A DNA stretch of 29,662 bases from a virus, in IMG/VR virus record IMGVR_UViG_3300032241_000606, positions 1 to 29,662 of that record; one strand, written 5' to 3'. Shown in pieces: positions 17,656 through 23,636 of the stretch; position 1 is the first letter of the stretch, and each line of letters begins with the position of its first letter. Below the pieces are notes generated by a model. That model was not told where the DNA came from. It saw nothing but the letters and a program-made list of their open reading frames with translations, and did not search any database. Both the position numbers and the translations under genes were made by a program.

Positions 17656-17937
17656 TTAACTCCTGTATGGAAATGCTAATTTAAGGATTGCGTCTTGAAG
17701 TCTATGTTGCGGAAGTTTTATGGGATTGACATCATTACTACTCACATCTATTTTGTCCTCAATCGCATTCCGAATAATATTTATGATTTCGCTTTGAACA
17801 ATATCGGCCATAGGGTCTGTTGTTTCAGTCATCAGCAGATCAATAACGATTTCTCGAATCAATTTCCTTGCATCATCCTGCAGTTTTAAATAGGCTAACG
17901 CCGCTTGTTCATCTTCAGTTAGTTTTTTCTTTGTCAT
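17656..17937 (-). CDS. Small protein, paralogue of the downstream gene
   Basis: A 93-residue helical protein of unknown function. The N-terminal TEDEQAALAYLKLQDDARKL is shared with the following 123-residue protein, consistent with gene duplication and later divergence of the C-terminal halves. The remainder is rich in Ile and Asp (TTDPMADIVQSEIINIIRNA). Its ATG overlaps the stop of the Cas4-like nuclease gene (ATGA), so its translation is likely coupled to that gene. A structural or dimeric accessory role is possible but unsupported. Confidence 0.7.
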   Translation of the reverse strand: MTKKKLTEDEQAALAYLKLQDDARKLIREIVIDLLMTETTDPMADIVQSEIINIIRNAIEDKIDVSSNDVNPIKLPQHRLQDAILKLAFPYRS

Positions 17938-18608
17938 TTTCTACTCCTGTTTACATAATGTTCACAATCGGTGACTGGACACCACCCGCACAGTGCGCCT
18001 TGTTTGGCGTTCCATACTCCGCTCTCAAACGCCCCTTCTAGTCTTTCGATGTGGGGCAGTACTTTGTCTATGTACTTTTGTTTTGTTTCGGCCAGATGTT
18101 CGGCCTTTACGAATTCTTTACTCACCACAAACATCAAGGCTGATTTGATCTTCTTGATCTCCGGAAATTTTGCGAATAGCCCACAAGCGACAAGATCGAG
18201 TTGAGTAACGTCCGCATATCTCGCATTCTTGCTTGTCTTGTAATCTATCGAATAGCACGTTCCCGTCTTCCTGTTGATAATCACTAGGTCGGCTACCCCA
18301 TGCCACCAAACATTCGGAGCATCGAAAGTGCACTCTTCTAAATTCTTCGTCAAACCAAGTTCTACTTCGCAATATTTGTCTCCTTCAATCGCATTCAATC
18401 TATCTAGTGAAGAACGCAGATACTCAAACTTTGGCGGTAAGTCTTTACCGTCACGAATATACTCCTCCGCCGCTAGGTGCATCTCTGTTCCGTACAGCGC
18501 CGCTTCACCTGTTGTATCTTTAACATCCTTAGCCACCTTTAAGTGGTAATACTTCTTAGGACATTGTTGAAATGTCTTAAGGCTACTGAACGACCATACT
18601 AAACTCAT
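17934..18608 (-). CDS. PD-(D/E)XK nuclease, Cas4/RecB-like, with four cysteines
   Basis: A 224-residue nuclease. Motifs in order: SSLKTFQQCPKKY at 8-20 (includes C16), H44 in YGTEMH, E81 in CEVELG, GVADLVI at 104-110 (D107), and the catalytic IDYKTSK at 121-127 (D122, K124). The C-terminus has CGWCPVTDC (C207, C210, C215). One cysteine near the N-terminus plus three near the C-terminus is the layout of the 4Fe-4S iron-staple nucleases (Cas4, AddB, Dna2). The phage version probably resects or trims DNA ends together with the SNF2 helicase encoded nearby. It overlaps the upstream and downstream genes by ATGA. Confidence 0.9.
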   Translation of the reverse strand: MSLVWSFSSLKTFQQCPKKYYHLKVAKDVKDTTGEAALYGTEMHLAAEEYIRDGKDLPPKFEYLRSSLDRLNAIEGDKYCEVELGLTKNLEECTFDAPNVWWHGVADLVIINRKTGTCYSIDYKTSKNARYADVTQLDLVACGLFAKFPEIKKIKSALMFVVSKEFVKAEHLAETKQKYIDKVLPHIERLEGAFESGVWNAKQGALCGWCPVTDCEHYVNRSRK

Positions 18609-18847
18609 TCTTGTCCCCTTGTTCGTATTTGTTCAGCAATAACTTTTGATGGGTGTGGATAACTAACCGACCATAAATCTGCAATCTTTGCACACGCCTC
18701 ACGCTCTGCTTCTACGCCCGCGTCATACCCATATCCCCAACCCATCTCTATCAAGGCACGTTCATCTTTTGAGTATGCTTTCTTGCGTGGCTCTCCTGTT
18801 TCAAGAAATCGTCCTTTGACCCATTGTTTAAATGTTGTGTAAATCAT
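18605..18847 (-). CDS. Small conserved phage protein
   Basis: An 80-residue protein preceded by AAGGAGAAG. The first half is basic with aromatic residues (IYTTFKQWVKGRF). The second half (GVEAEREACAKIADLW, ending AEQIRTRGQE) resembles a short helical domain that recurs in many small phage proteins, where it ends in a similar Ile-Arg-x-Arg segment. Function unknown. Its start lies inside the 3' end of the zinc-site micro-gene and its stop overlaps the nuclease start. Confidence 0.75.
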   Translation of the reverse strand: MIYTTFKQWVKGRFLETGEPRKKAYSKDERALIEMGWGYGYDAGVEAEREACAKIADLWSVSYPHPSKVIAEQIRTRGQE

Positions 18848-18977
18848 TCTTCTCCTTAGATTTATTTATCCAACATATCCAATGATAAACAATCCCGTTA
18901 TCATTCCAAAATCTGTCCCCCACCTTGAATAACCCAAAGCATCTTGGGCATTGATGCGGCTTGAATAAGTCATTCAT
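18828..18977 (-). CDS. Micro-gene: 49-residue putative zinc-binding protein
   Basis: ATG at 18977 follows a strong Shine-Dalgarno (GGAGGAAGA), and the frame closes at 18828, inside the next gene. The product contains CPRC at residues 10-13 and HWIC at 32-35, giving C-x2-C-x18-H-x2-C, a plausible single zinc site of the treble-clef/LIM-like type, with GDRFWNDNGIVYH between. It fills an otherwise blank gap between the polymerase and the 80-residue gene. A second ATG at 18973 opens a 35-residue hydrophobic frame, but the Cys/His pattern makes the first more convincing. Confidence 0.65.
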   Translation of the reverse strand: MNDLFKPHQCPRCFGLFKVGDRFWNDNGIVYHWICWINKSKEKNDLHNI

Positions 18978-19096
18978 TCTTCCTCCGGAGGTAATCTAAA
19001 TTCCCAAAAGCCATAAGCATCGCCTCGGCTCCATCTTTTCCATGAAAAATGTACATCCCTTGTGCGCTTATTGATGTACTTCCACAGTACACGCAT
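18974..19096 (-). CDS. Micro-gene: 40-residue basic Trp-rich protein
   Basis: ATG at 19096 overlaps the polymerase stop (TGATG), and the stop at 18974 overlaps the next micro-gene's start, so it bridges polymerase and zinc protein without a gap. The product (MRVLWKYINKRTRDVHFSWK, then RWSRGDAYGFWEFRLPPEEE) is rich in Arg, Lys and Trp and ends acidic. No family is recognised. The evidence is the two-sided coupling and sensible composition; alternatively it is a chance open frame. Confidence 0.6.
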   Translation of the reverse strand: MRVLWKYINKRTRDVHFSWKRWSRGDAYGFWEFRLPPEEE

Positions 19097-20910
19097 CAGC
19101 AATCTCCATAAGAAATCCCTGCGCCCGCTTCACAATTCAATGGCAGTTCGCTTGCCCACCTGGGTCTCCAACGCATGCACATTTCAACGTATTCCTTACC
19201 AATTTCAAGTTGATCCTTTGGTACTACGCACATCACGGCATCATGCACTGTCATGACTACTTTATACTTCTTAGCAATCATCAGCATCTGCTCACCGATA
19301 ATGATTCTAGCCAATGCCTGACAAACATTTTCAATGACTTTACCTCCGTAGATACGGGTAGGGATTGTGGCTTTTCCTTTTTTCGTATCGTACATGAGTT
19401 CAGATTTATCGCCGTTGCTAACCACACGTAGATTGGGATACTTCAAGTACAACCCGTTGGGAAGTTTGATTCCTTTTTTACCCTCAACCATAAGCGCACC
19501 ACTTCGGCCTAACTTAGTGGTTTCATCGTTCATGATGGCTTTAAGGGCTAACGCCCCTTCCCTCCATAATTCAACAATAAATGGGTACGTTTCTCTATAT
19601 GTCGTAATAATTCTCTTTGATTCCTCCTCCTCGATCTCCACTCCAAACGTTTTAAGTTGCGCCTTAAACTTAGTCGCCCCCATGCCGTACCCAGCACCAA
19701 GAATCGTCGTCTTACCAACGAACCTTTCGTCTTTTGTAATCTCTGCTTCTCCTTTAGCATAGATAGCTGATGCCATGATTTTGTATACGTCCTGTCCATT
19801 TTCAAATGCTTCCACTAAATCGTTTTGTTCGGCTAGCCATGCTAGAGTTCTTGCTTCAATCTGTGAACTGTCCGAGTCAATCAGCCAAAAACCCTCGGGC
19901 GCTAAGATTGCTTTCTTGATGGGCGATTGACGTGGCAAATTTTGGAGGTTAACTTTGTCATCACCACCCCACCGTCCCGTATGGGCGGCGTAGTATCTTA
20001 GGGGAACTGGCATAGGCCCACGCATTGACATGTCCAGAAACCGAGCGGTTCTTGTTTCTTCTAGCGTAGACTTAGTGCCTAGTCTCGCTGCCACAAGAGC
20101 TTGCACCTGTGGGTCATCATGTTCAAGCAATGCTTTGAATTCTTCATCGGTTTTAGAGAACGCAAACGTCTGCTTACCTGTGGCAAGACTCGTCTTCATC
20201 GGGGGCTCGATGCCATGTTCAATGAGTAACTCGGCGAACTTGGGGTTGCTCATCAAGATATCTTTATCAAAATTCTGCAACAGGTTTTCTTTGTGTAGGC
20301 GAACTGTGATTAAATGGGTATGCAAATGGTCTGTGGACAATACCAATACTGGCTCGGTGAACATACGCAAGGTCTGATCAATCAGGCTTAGCTCAAACGT
20401 TGGGAAGTCCTGCATCACCAAGTTGAAGATTGCATAAGTTAGTGCAACGTCGTTTCGACAGTATTCACCGTAGCGTGCCAGTTGGTCGGCAGGGAAATCC
20501 TCTCGGCGCAAGCCCAGTGCATTGACCACTTCTTCGCCCTTGATCCCTACGTCGTAATACTCAGCCAGCTTCTTCAAGCTACCGCCTACCTCAGTACCAT
20601 GAATAGCCCGTGCCATGCTCAGCGTATCCAACCACTTCTTAGGCTTAATATCGAATAGCCAACTCAATATGGCGCCGTCGAACTGCGCATTGTGGGCGAG
20701 CACCATGTGTTTGTGCATCTCAAAGCTATCAAGAAACAGTTTGGTCAGGCTCATGTTTCCGGTGAACCACTTGGGCTCACCATCATCCACTTGCACCGCC
20801 ACGCCGATCACCTCGAACTGCTCGCTCCTCACGTACTCCTCGGTTGTCATCTTGGTAAGACTGAACTCTCTAGAGTAAAAAGTTTCAAAGTCAATTGTAA
20901 TTATGCTCAT
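19096..20910 (-). CDS. Family A DNA polymerase with 3'-5' exonuclease
   Basis: A 604-residue replicative polymerase of the Pol I/T7 family, shorter than E. coli Pol I because the 5' nuclease domain is absent. Exonuclease motifs: DFET (D7, E9), AHNAQFDGAIL (72-82) and YCRNDVALTY (150-159). Polymerase motifs: TGRWGGDDKVNLQNLPRQ (311-328), motif A IDSDSSQIEAR (344-354, catalytic D347), motif B R396-x3-K400 with YGMG at 408-411, and motif C TVHDAVMCV (554-562, catalytic D557). Motif C has Ala where most members have Glu (HDE). It should copy the phage genome with proofreading. It overlaps the upstream gene (ATGA) and the downstream micro-gene (TGATG). Confidence 0.96.
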   Translation of the reverse strand: MSIITIDFETFYSREFSLTKMTTEEYVRSEQFEVIGVAVQVDDGEPKWFTGNMSLTKLFLDSFEMHKHMVLAHNAQFDGAILSWLFDIKPKKWLDTLSMARAIHGTEVGGSLKKLAEYYDVGIKGEEVVNALGLRREDFPADQLARYGEYCRNDVALTYAIFNLVMQDFPTFELSLIDQTLRMFTEPVLVLSTDHLHTHLITVRLHKENLLQNFDKDILMSNPKFAELLIEHGIEPPMKTSLATGKQTFAFSKTDEEFKALLEHDDPQVQALVAARLGTKSTLEETRTARFLDMSMRGPMPVPLRYYAAHTGRWGGDDKVNLQNLPRQSPIKKAILAPEGFWLIDSDSSQIEARTLAWLAEQNDLVEAFENGQDVYKIMASAIYAKGEAEITKDERFVGKTTILGAGYGMGATKFKAQLKTFGVEIEEEESKRIITTYRETYPFIVELWREGALALKAIMNDETTKLGRSGALMVEGKKGIKLPNGLYLKYPNLRVVSNGDKSELMYDTKKGKATIPTRIYGGKVIENVCQALARIIIGEQMLMIAKKYKVVMTVHDAVMCVVPKDQLEIGKEYVEMCMRWRPRWASELPLNCEAGAGISYGDC

Positions 20911-21341
20911 ATATGTGTTGTTGCCATTAGTTTTGCATATGATTCGGGGTCAATACCGTATTTTGCGCAGTACTCAATTTGAGTACTATTGAGGTGTATT
21001 CTTGGGTCATTCCAGTAACTCACTGGTTGCCCTTGACCTTTAACTTGTGCTTGTCCAAACCTACCTTGCGTTTTGTACTTCACACTAGCGGGGCCCTCGT
21101 GTTCTTGCTCCTCTTCTTCTACCTTTAAGATTTCCTTAAGAATCTTTGATTCAAATTCTTTTCTGCGTACTTCCCTAAGTGCAGTGTGAATGGCGGCCTT
21201 CTCAGGTTCGGTTAGCACTTCTCTAAATGTTTCTTTGTAAATGAAAGCCCATCTGTCTTTTTCTTTGGGGTCAAAGAATTCCTCGGGGGCTTCTTTCATT
21301 CTGTTAACTAGTGCTTGCACTGCACCTGATATGTCATTCAT
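20907..21341 (-). CDS. Unknown protein between VRR-NUC and polymerase genes
   Basis: A 144-residue acidic protein of unknown function. The first 85 residues are helical and charged (RWAFIYKETFREVLTEPEKA ... KILKEILKVEEEEQEHEG). A Gly/Gln linker follows (GRFGQAQVKGQGQP). The C-terminal 35 residues (YWNDPRIHLNSTQIEYCAKY) look like a compact conserved tail. Shine-Dalgarno AAGGAGC precedes the ATG, which lies inside the end of the VRR-NUC gene, and the stop overlaps the polymerase start. Position suggests a polymerase partner, but that is inference. Confidence 0.75.
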   Translation of the reverse strand: MNDISGAVQALVNRMKEAPEEFFDPKEKDRWAFIYKETFREVLTEPEKAAIHTALREVRRKEFESKILKEILKVEEEEQEHEGPASVKYKTQGRFGQAQVKGQGQPVSYWNDPRIHLNSTQIEYCAKYGIDPESYAKLMATTHI

Positions 21342-21657
21342 CGTTAGCTCCTTTTAAAATTTTCATATTTTCTAATACGGCTTGCAACACACCAAGCTCA
21401 ATGCTCTGTTCATTGATGATTAAAGTTCGACCTCCGGCCTCTTCAATCTCACGTAGGTTTTTGTATTGCAACGCAGTGGGTACACCTTTGCCCGCCTTGG
21501 CTTCGATCGCTAAAAACTCGCCGTCTAAGCACACTAAAAAATCGGGAACACCGGCGTTACCAAAGCCCGATCCAATCGGCATGGCGTAATAAGCGCCAAA
21601 CGATTTCAAGATCGCCTTGATTTGTTTTTTAACTTTTGCTTCGGGGGTTTGTGCCAT
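21334..21657 (-). CDS. VRR-NUC domain nuclease
   Basis: A 107-residue stand-alone VRR-NUC enzyme, a PD-(D/E)XK subgroup common in phages. Visible motifs: E6 in the first helix, GNAGVPDFLV at 33-42 (D39), the catalytic AIEAKAG at 50-56 (E52, K54) and Q64 in ALQYKNL. It probably cuts structured or branched DNA, as the FAN1 and phage homologues do. It is the first gene of the replication operon. There is no Shine-Dalgarno before its ATG, and the promoter -10 box ends only seven bases upstream, so it may be translated from a nearly leaderless transcript. Confidence 0.9.
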   Translation of the reverse strand: MAQTPEAKVKKQIKAILKSFGAYYAMPIGSGFGNAGVPDFLVCLDGEFLAIEAKAGKGVPTALQYKNLREIEEAGGRTLIINEQSIELGVLQAVLENMKILKGANDE

Positions 21658-21664
21658 GTACCGT

Positions 21665-21692
21665 AGTATAGTGGTACATTAGACTTTGTCAA
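21665..21692 (-). promoter_or_regulatory. Sigma70-like promoter of the replication operon
   Basis: Reading the minus strand, -35 TTGACA (21692-21687) and -10 TATACT (21670-21665) are separated by 16 bases. Predicted transcription start falls at or just before the VRR-NUC ATG at 21657. A second possible -10, TATAAT (21702-21697), lies upstream; its -35 position would coincide with the palindromic operator at 21714-21730. No other promoter is seen for the ten kilobases that follow. Confidence 0.7.
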
Positions 21693-21713
21693 TAGTATTA
21701 TATAAAATATTTA

Positions 21714-21730
21714 CCCTAACATTGTTAGGG
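21714..21730. promoter_or_regulatory. Palindromic site A, perfect 17-bp copy
   Basis: CCCTAACATTGTTAGGG, perfectly symmetrical around its middle base. It lies 21 bases upstream of the -35 box of the replication promoter and over the -35 position of the alternative TATAAT promoter, as expected for an operator or activator site. Confidence 0.8.
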
Positions 21731-21780
21731 GTGGTTGGGGGGTTATGCAGATTCCACGCCCCCCTCATGGTTGGAAAGGT

Positions 21781-21820
21781 CTACGTACGTCAAAAATCTT
21801 TAAAGCGGGGACGTACGTAG
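21781..21820. repeat. Perfect 11-bp inverted repeat with 18-base spacer
   Basis: CTACGTACGTC at 21781-21791 and its exact reverse complement GACGTACGTAG at 21810-21820 surround an 18-base A/T-rich spacer. Each arm also contains the self-palindrome ACGTACGT, so the element could bind two protein dimers as well as form a hairpin. No T-tract follows on either strand, so it is not a standard terminator. Confidence 0.85.
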
Positions 21821-21875
21821 CACGTATAAGTTCGCATCTGCAAGGTTTCCTTACACGTGATTTAAGCAACCCGCT

Positions 21876-22409
21876 TCAAATGTGTAGCTTCATAATAGCA
21901 CGTTCGAGATACCATTGTGCTTTCTTAAGGTCTTCAAGTTCATTGCCCTTGTGCTTGGCTCTAGTAACGTACTTGATAACGTTGCCCAAGTGATAGCCTA
22001 ACTCTTTCGCTTCGATGAAATCGATAGTCTCAATACCGCCAGTCTTGTAATGCGGTGGGTGATTGACGTTGTCGGCCTTTGGCTCTTCCGTCTTAATGCG
22101 GAGCACGGAGATTGATTCAGGTGTGGGCGGTTCTCTATCAAATGACGCTTGCATTCTCGTTTTGTTTCTACCCGAGGACAACAAGAATATTCGTCGTGCA
22201 TATTCTTCAGGAGTCATATCTAACTTCTTGGCTACCTCAGCTTGTGTTGCAGTGATAACTACTTTCTTCTTTGCCTTTCTCTTCTTCTCGTCAGACTTGA
22301 CTTGGTACACATACTGAGTCGTGACTTTGCACTTCTTGGCTACTTCCGCAGTTGTAGCGTCGGGGTTTGCGTTCATGTACTCACGTACGATTTGTGCTCT
22401 ACTTTTCAT
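21876..22409 (-). CDS. HTH protein with C-terminal DUF3310 domain
   Basis: A 177-residue two-part protein. Residues 1-45 look like a helix-turn-helix (DATTAEVAKKCKVTTQYVYQ) followed by a Lys-rich stretch (KKRKAKKK). A second HTH-like segment (TQAEVAKKLDMTPEEYARRI) lies at about 55-74. Residues 113-175 match DUF3310: NHPPHYKTGGIETIDFIEA, then HLGNVIKYVTRAKHKGN and EDLKKAQWYLERAI. DUF3310 is common in phages and sometimes labelled a nucleotide-kinase-like domain, without a firmly established role. The HTH fusion suggests DNA binding or regulation. The ATG lies within the end of the ribbon-helix-helix gene behind AAGGAAC. Confidence 0.85.
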   Translation of the reverse strand: MKSRAQIVREYMNANPDATTAEVAKKCKVTTQYVYQVKSDEKKRKAKKKVVITATQAEVAKKLDMTPEEYARRIFLLSSGRNKTRMQASFDREPPTPESISVLRIKTEEPKADNVNHPPHYKTGGIETIDFIEAKELGYHLGNVIKYVTRAKHKGNELEDLKKAQWYLERAIMKLHI

Positions 22410-22614
22410 TGGTTAGTTCCTTGTTTACATAATCGGTAAGAATTTCTCGTATCTTGGCTTGCTTTGCATACGGATAGCGTGAATCAAAAAAATCCATCAC
22501 ATCTTTCGGCAAGCGCAAGCTCAAGTGCACAAGCGCAGGTTTCTTACCAAGACCCCGCCCATGCTTTTTCTTTTCTATTCCAGTTTTCAACTCGTCGATA
22601 CGGTCGAATATCAT
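22399..22614 (-). CDS. Ribbon-helix-helix-like DNA-binding protein
   Basis: A 71-residue protein. The start at 22614 overlaps the upstream stop (ATGA) and is preferred to an ATG five codons earlier. Residues 29-66 (VHLSLRLPKDVMDFFDSRYP ... REILTDYVNKEL) fit a ribbon-helix-helix: a basic beta strand with alternating residues, then a Leu-Pro-x-Asp turn and two helices, as in BrnA/CopG-like proteins. The N-terminal 28 residues are basic. RHH proteins bind palindromes as dimers, so it is a good candidate for the dispersed TAACA-W-TGTTA sites. No toxin gene is recognised beside it. Confidence 0.65.
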   Translation of the reverse strand: MIFDRIDELKTGIEKKKHGRGLGKKPALVHLSLRLPKDVMDFFDSRYPYAKQAKIREILTDYVNKELTNEK

Positions 22615-22856
22615 TCTTCCTCCTCCCAATATAAATCATTTGTCCATACGATAACAGGCGTATCCTCACCAATGTAGGCGCCCTCAAGATTGTATTCAAT
22701 AAACTCACGTGCATCTTCCATGCTCATGGAGTCACGCTTCATCAAAATATCTCGCATAGCATCGCCATCGTAAACCAATACCTCTACTCTAGTATTGCCA
22801 TTCCAAATGCTCGCTGGCCCAAGAATCGCTTCGTCGAATCCGTCCCATTTCTTCAT
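22611..22856 (-). CDS. Small acidic conserved phage protein
   Basis: An 81-residue acidic protein of unknown function (MKKWDGFDEAILGPASIW at the start). The second half, SMEDAREFIEYNLEGAYIGE followed by DTPVIVW, is a pattern I recognise from small phage proteins of unknown role. It ends in an acidic run (WEEEE). It overlaps its neighbours on both sides by ATGA, so it is part of a tightly coupled run from 23116 down to 21876. Confidence 0.75.
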   Translation of the reverse strand: MKKWDGFDEAILGPASIWNGNTRVEVLVYDGDAMRDILMKRDSMSMEDAREFIEYNLEGAYIGEDTPVIVWTNDLYWEEEE

Positions 22857-23116
22857 TGCTCTAGCCCTTTCATCATCATCACAGTCGCCATAGCTTCAGC
22901 CAATGTCTCTCCGTCTTTTACGATATAGCATTGGTGTGTCCAGTCAGGCCCATTTGGGTTATGCTTGTACGTACTGATCTCAATGATCTTGCCATTCAAC
23001 GCTTGAATCACACCAAACTTCACATCGCTTTCTGAACGTAAGTCGCTCGGGCTTCGTGTGGTTAAAGCGCCTTGGGATTGTTCCCCCATTATCATTTGTC
23101 TTATACTATTTAACAT
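22853..23116 (-). CDS. Small conserved phage protein
   Basis: An 87-residue protein of unknown function. Residues 32-70 form a beta-rich core (VKFGVIQALNGKIIEISTYK, then DWTHQCYIVKDGETL), followed by a Met-rich helix (AMATVMMMKGLE). The first 30 residues are Ser/Arg-rich and probably flexible. The start is near the stop of the membrane-protein gene, behind GAGGAGC. It overlaps the following gene by ATGA. Confidence 0.7.
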   Translation of the reverse strand: MLNSIRQMIMGEQSQGALTTRSPSDLRSESDVKFGVIQALNGKIIEISTYKHNPNGPDWTHQCYIVKDGETLAEAMATVMMMKGLEQ

Positions 23117-23301
23117 TCTTTGTGCTCCTCAATGTGGCTATCAATCTTGCTATAAAACTCTTCTCGTAACCCCTTGTTCTCAATCAAGGTAGTCACAAAT
23201 CTCCTGTGGTTCCTATCTTCCTCCCAATAGTGCAGTGCCATGCCTGTGGCAATACCCGCCCATGCCAATAGGACTATCTCCGTAAGTGTAAATTCAATCA
23301 T
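23110..23301 (-). CDS. Small single-span membrane protein
   Basis: A 63-residue protein. Residues 5-25 (TLTEIVLLAWAGIATGMALH) form one transmembrane helix, followed by a charged cytoplasmic-type region (YWEEDRNHRRF) and a helical acidic tail ending EEHKEC. Location in the inner membrane is inferred. Its start overlaps the end of the 37-residue membrane micro-gene, so two membrane peptides are made from adjacent frames. Confidence 0.65.
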   Translation of the reverse strand: MIEFTLTEIVLLAWAGIATGMALHYWEEDRNHRRFVTTLIENKGLREEFYSKIDSHIEEHKEC

Positions 23302-23407
23302 TGTTCATGCTCCTGTAAATCAACCACATTAAAAATACCACTAGACCTGCGTTCATCAATGCACAAATGAATGCAAAACTCACTACAACAAATGTTAGCT
23401 CAGTCAT
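23294..23407 (-). CDS. Micro-gene: 37-residue membrane peptide
   Basis: ATG at 23407 overlaps the preceding stop (ATGA), and the stop at 23294 overlaps the next start. The product is almost a bare transmembrane helix (LTFVVVSFAFICALMNAGLV then VFLMWLIYRSMNND). Size and composition suit a phage small membrane protein such as an anti-host or lysis-timing factor; no family is recognised. Confidence 0.65.
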   Translation of the reverse strand: MTELTFVVVSFAFICALMNAGLVVFLMWLIYRSMNND

Positions 23408-23544
23408 AGCGGTGCTTCCTCCATCTCAGCGACGGCCTTCTGCTTATCCCTACGTTGTATTTCCTCAAGTATCTTTGGATCAACCCAATCGAAAGGCCAC
23501 CATTGGTTAGCCATAATTTTGGCTATGATTTCTTCGTTGGTCAT
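23404..23544 (-). CDS. Small protein with Trp-rich segment
   Basis: A 46-residue protein. The start at 23544 (MTNEEIIAKI) has Shine-Dalgarno GGAGAAA and overlaps the previous stop by ATGA; a start 18 codons upstream would run back into that gene. The segment NQWWPFDWVDPKILEEIQ is distinctive, followed by a charged helix. Function unknown. Confidence 0.65.
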   Translation of the reverse strand: MTNEEIIAKIMANQWWPFDWVDPKILEEIQRRDKQKAVAEMEEAPL

Positions 23545-23636
23545 GTCGTTTTCTCCAGTATGTGAACAATGTCCTTGAGATTCCAGTTGACGATGCACAA
23601 CTCAAGCCAAATTAAGAATAGCCAAAACGTTCTCAT
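23541..23636 (-). CDS. Micro-gene: 31-residue membrane peptide
   Basis: ATG at 23636 overlaps the upstream stop and TGA at 23541 overlaps the downstream start, both as ATGA. The product begins MRTFWLFLIWLELCIVNW, a short hydrophobic helix, and ends polar (DIVHILEKTT). It fills an otherwise empty gap and is supported mainly by the double overlap. Confidence 0.55.
   Translation of the reverse strand: MRTFWLFLIWLELCIVNWNLKDIVHILEKTT

Larger units (their letters stand above)
21658..21875. other. 218-base non-coding regulatory hub, candidate origin region
   Basis: No convincing gene is found on either strand in this, the longest gap of the window. It holds the replication promoter, operator site A, a GGGGGG/CCCCCC hairpin (21737-21742 with 21759-21764) and a perfect 11-bp inverted repeat (21781-21820). 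A structured, AT- and GC-patchy gap directly before the replication operon is where a phage origin or its control element could lie; this is inference. Confidence 0.6.

Noticed and set aside
18869-18973. 35-codon hydrophobic frame starting at 18973 on the minus strand
   Set aside because: It overlaps the 49-residue frame with the CxxC/HxxC pattern and the better ribosome-site spacing; kept only as an alternative.
18979-18988. CCTCCGGAGG as a sequestering hairpin over a ribosome site
   Set aside because: The two halves abut without a loop, so an intramolecular hairpin cannot form as such; only the GGAGG ribosome site is meaningful.
21745-21993. Plus-strand frame of 82 codons across the hub
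   Set aside because: No ribosome site, runs through the inverted repeat and antisense into the DUF3310 gene; likely chance.
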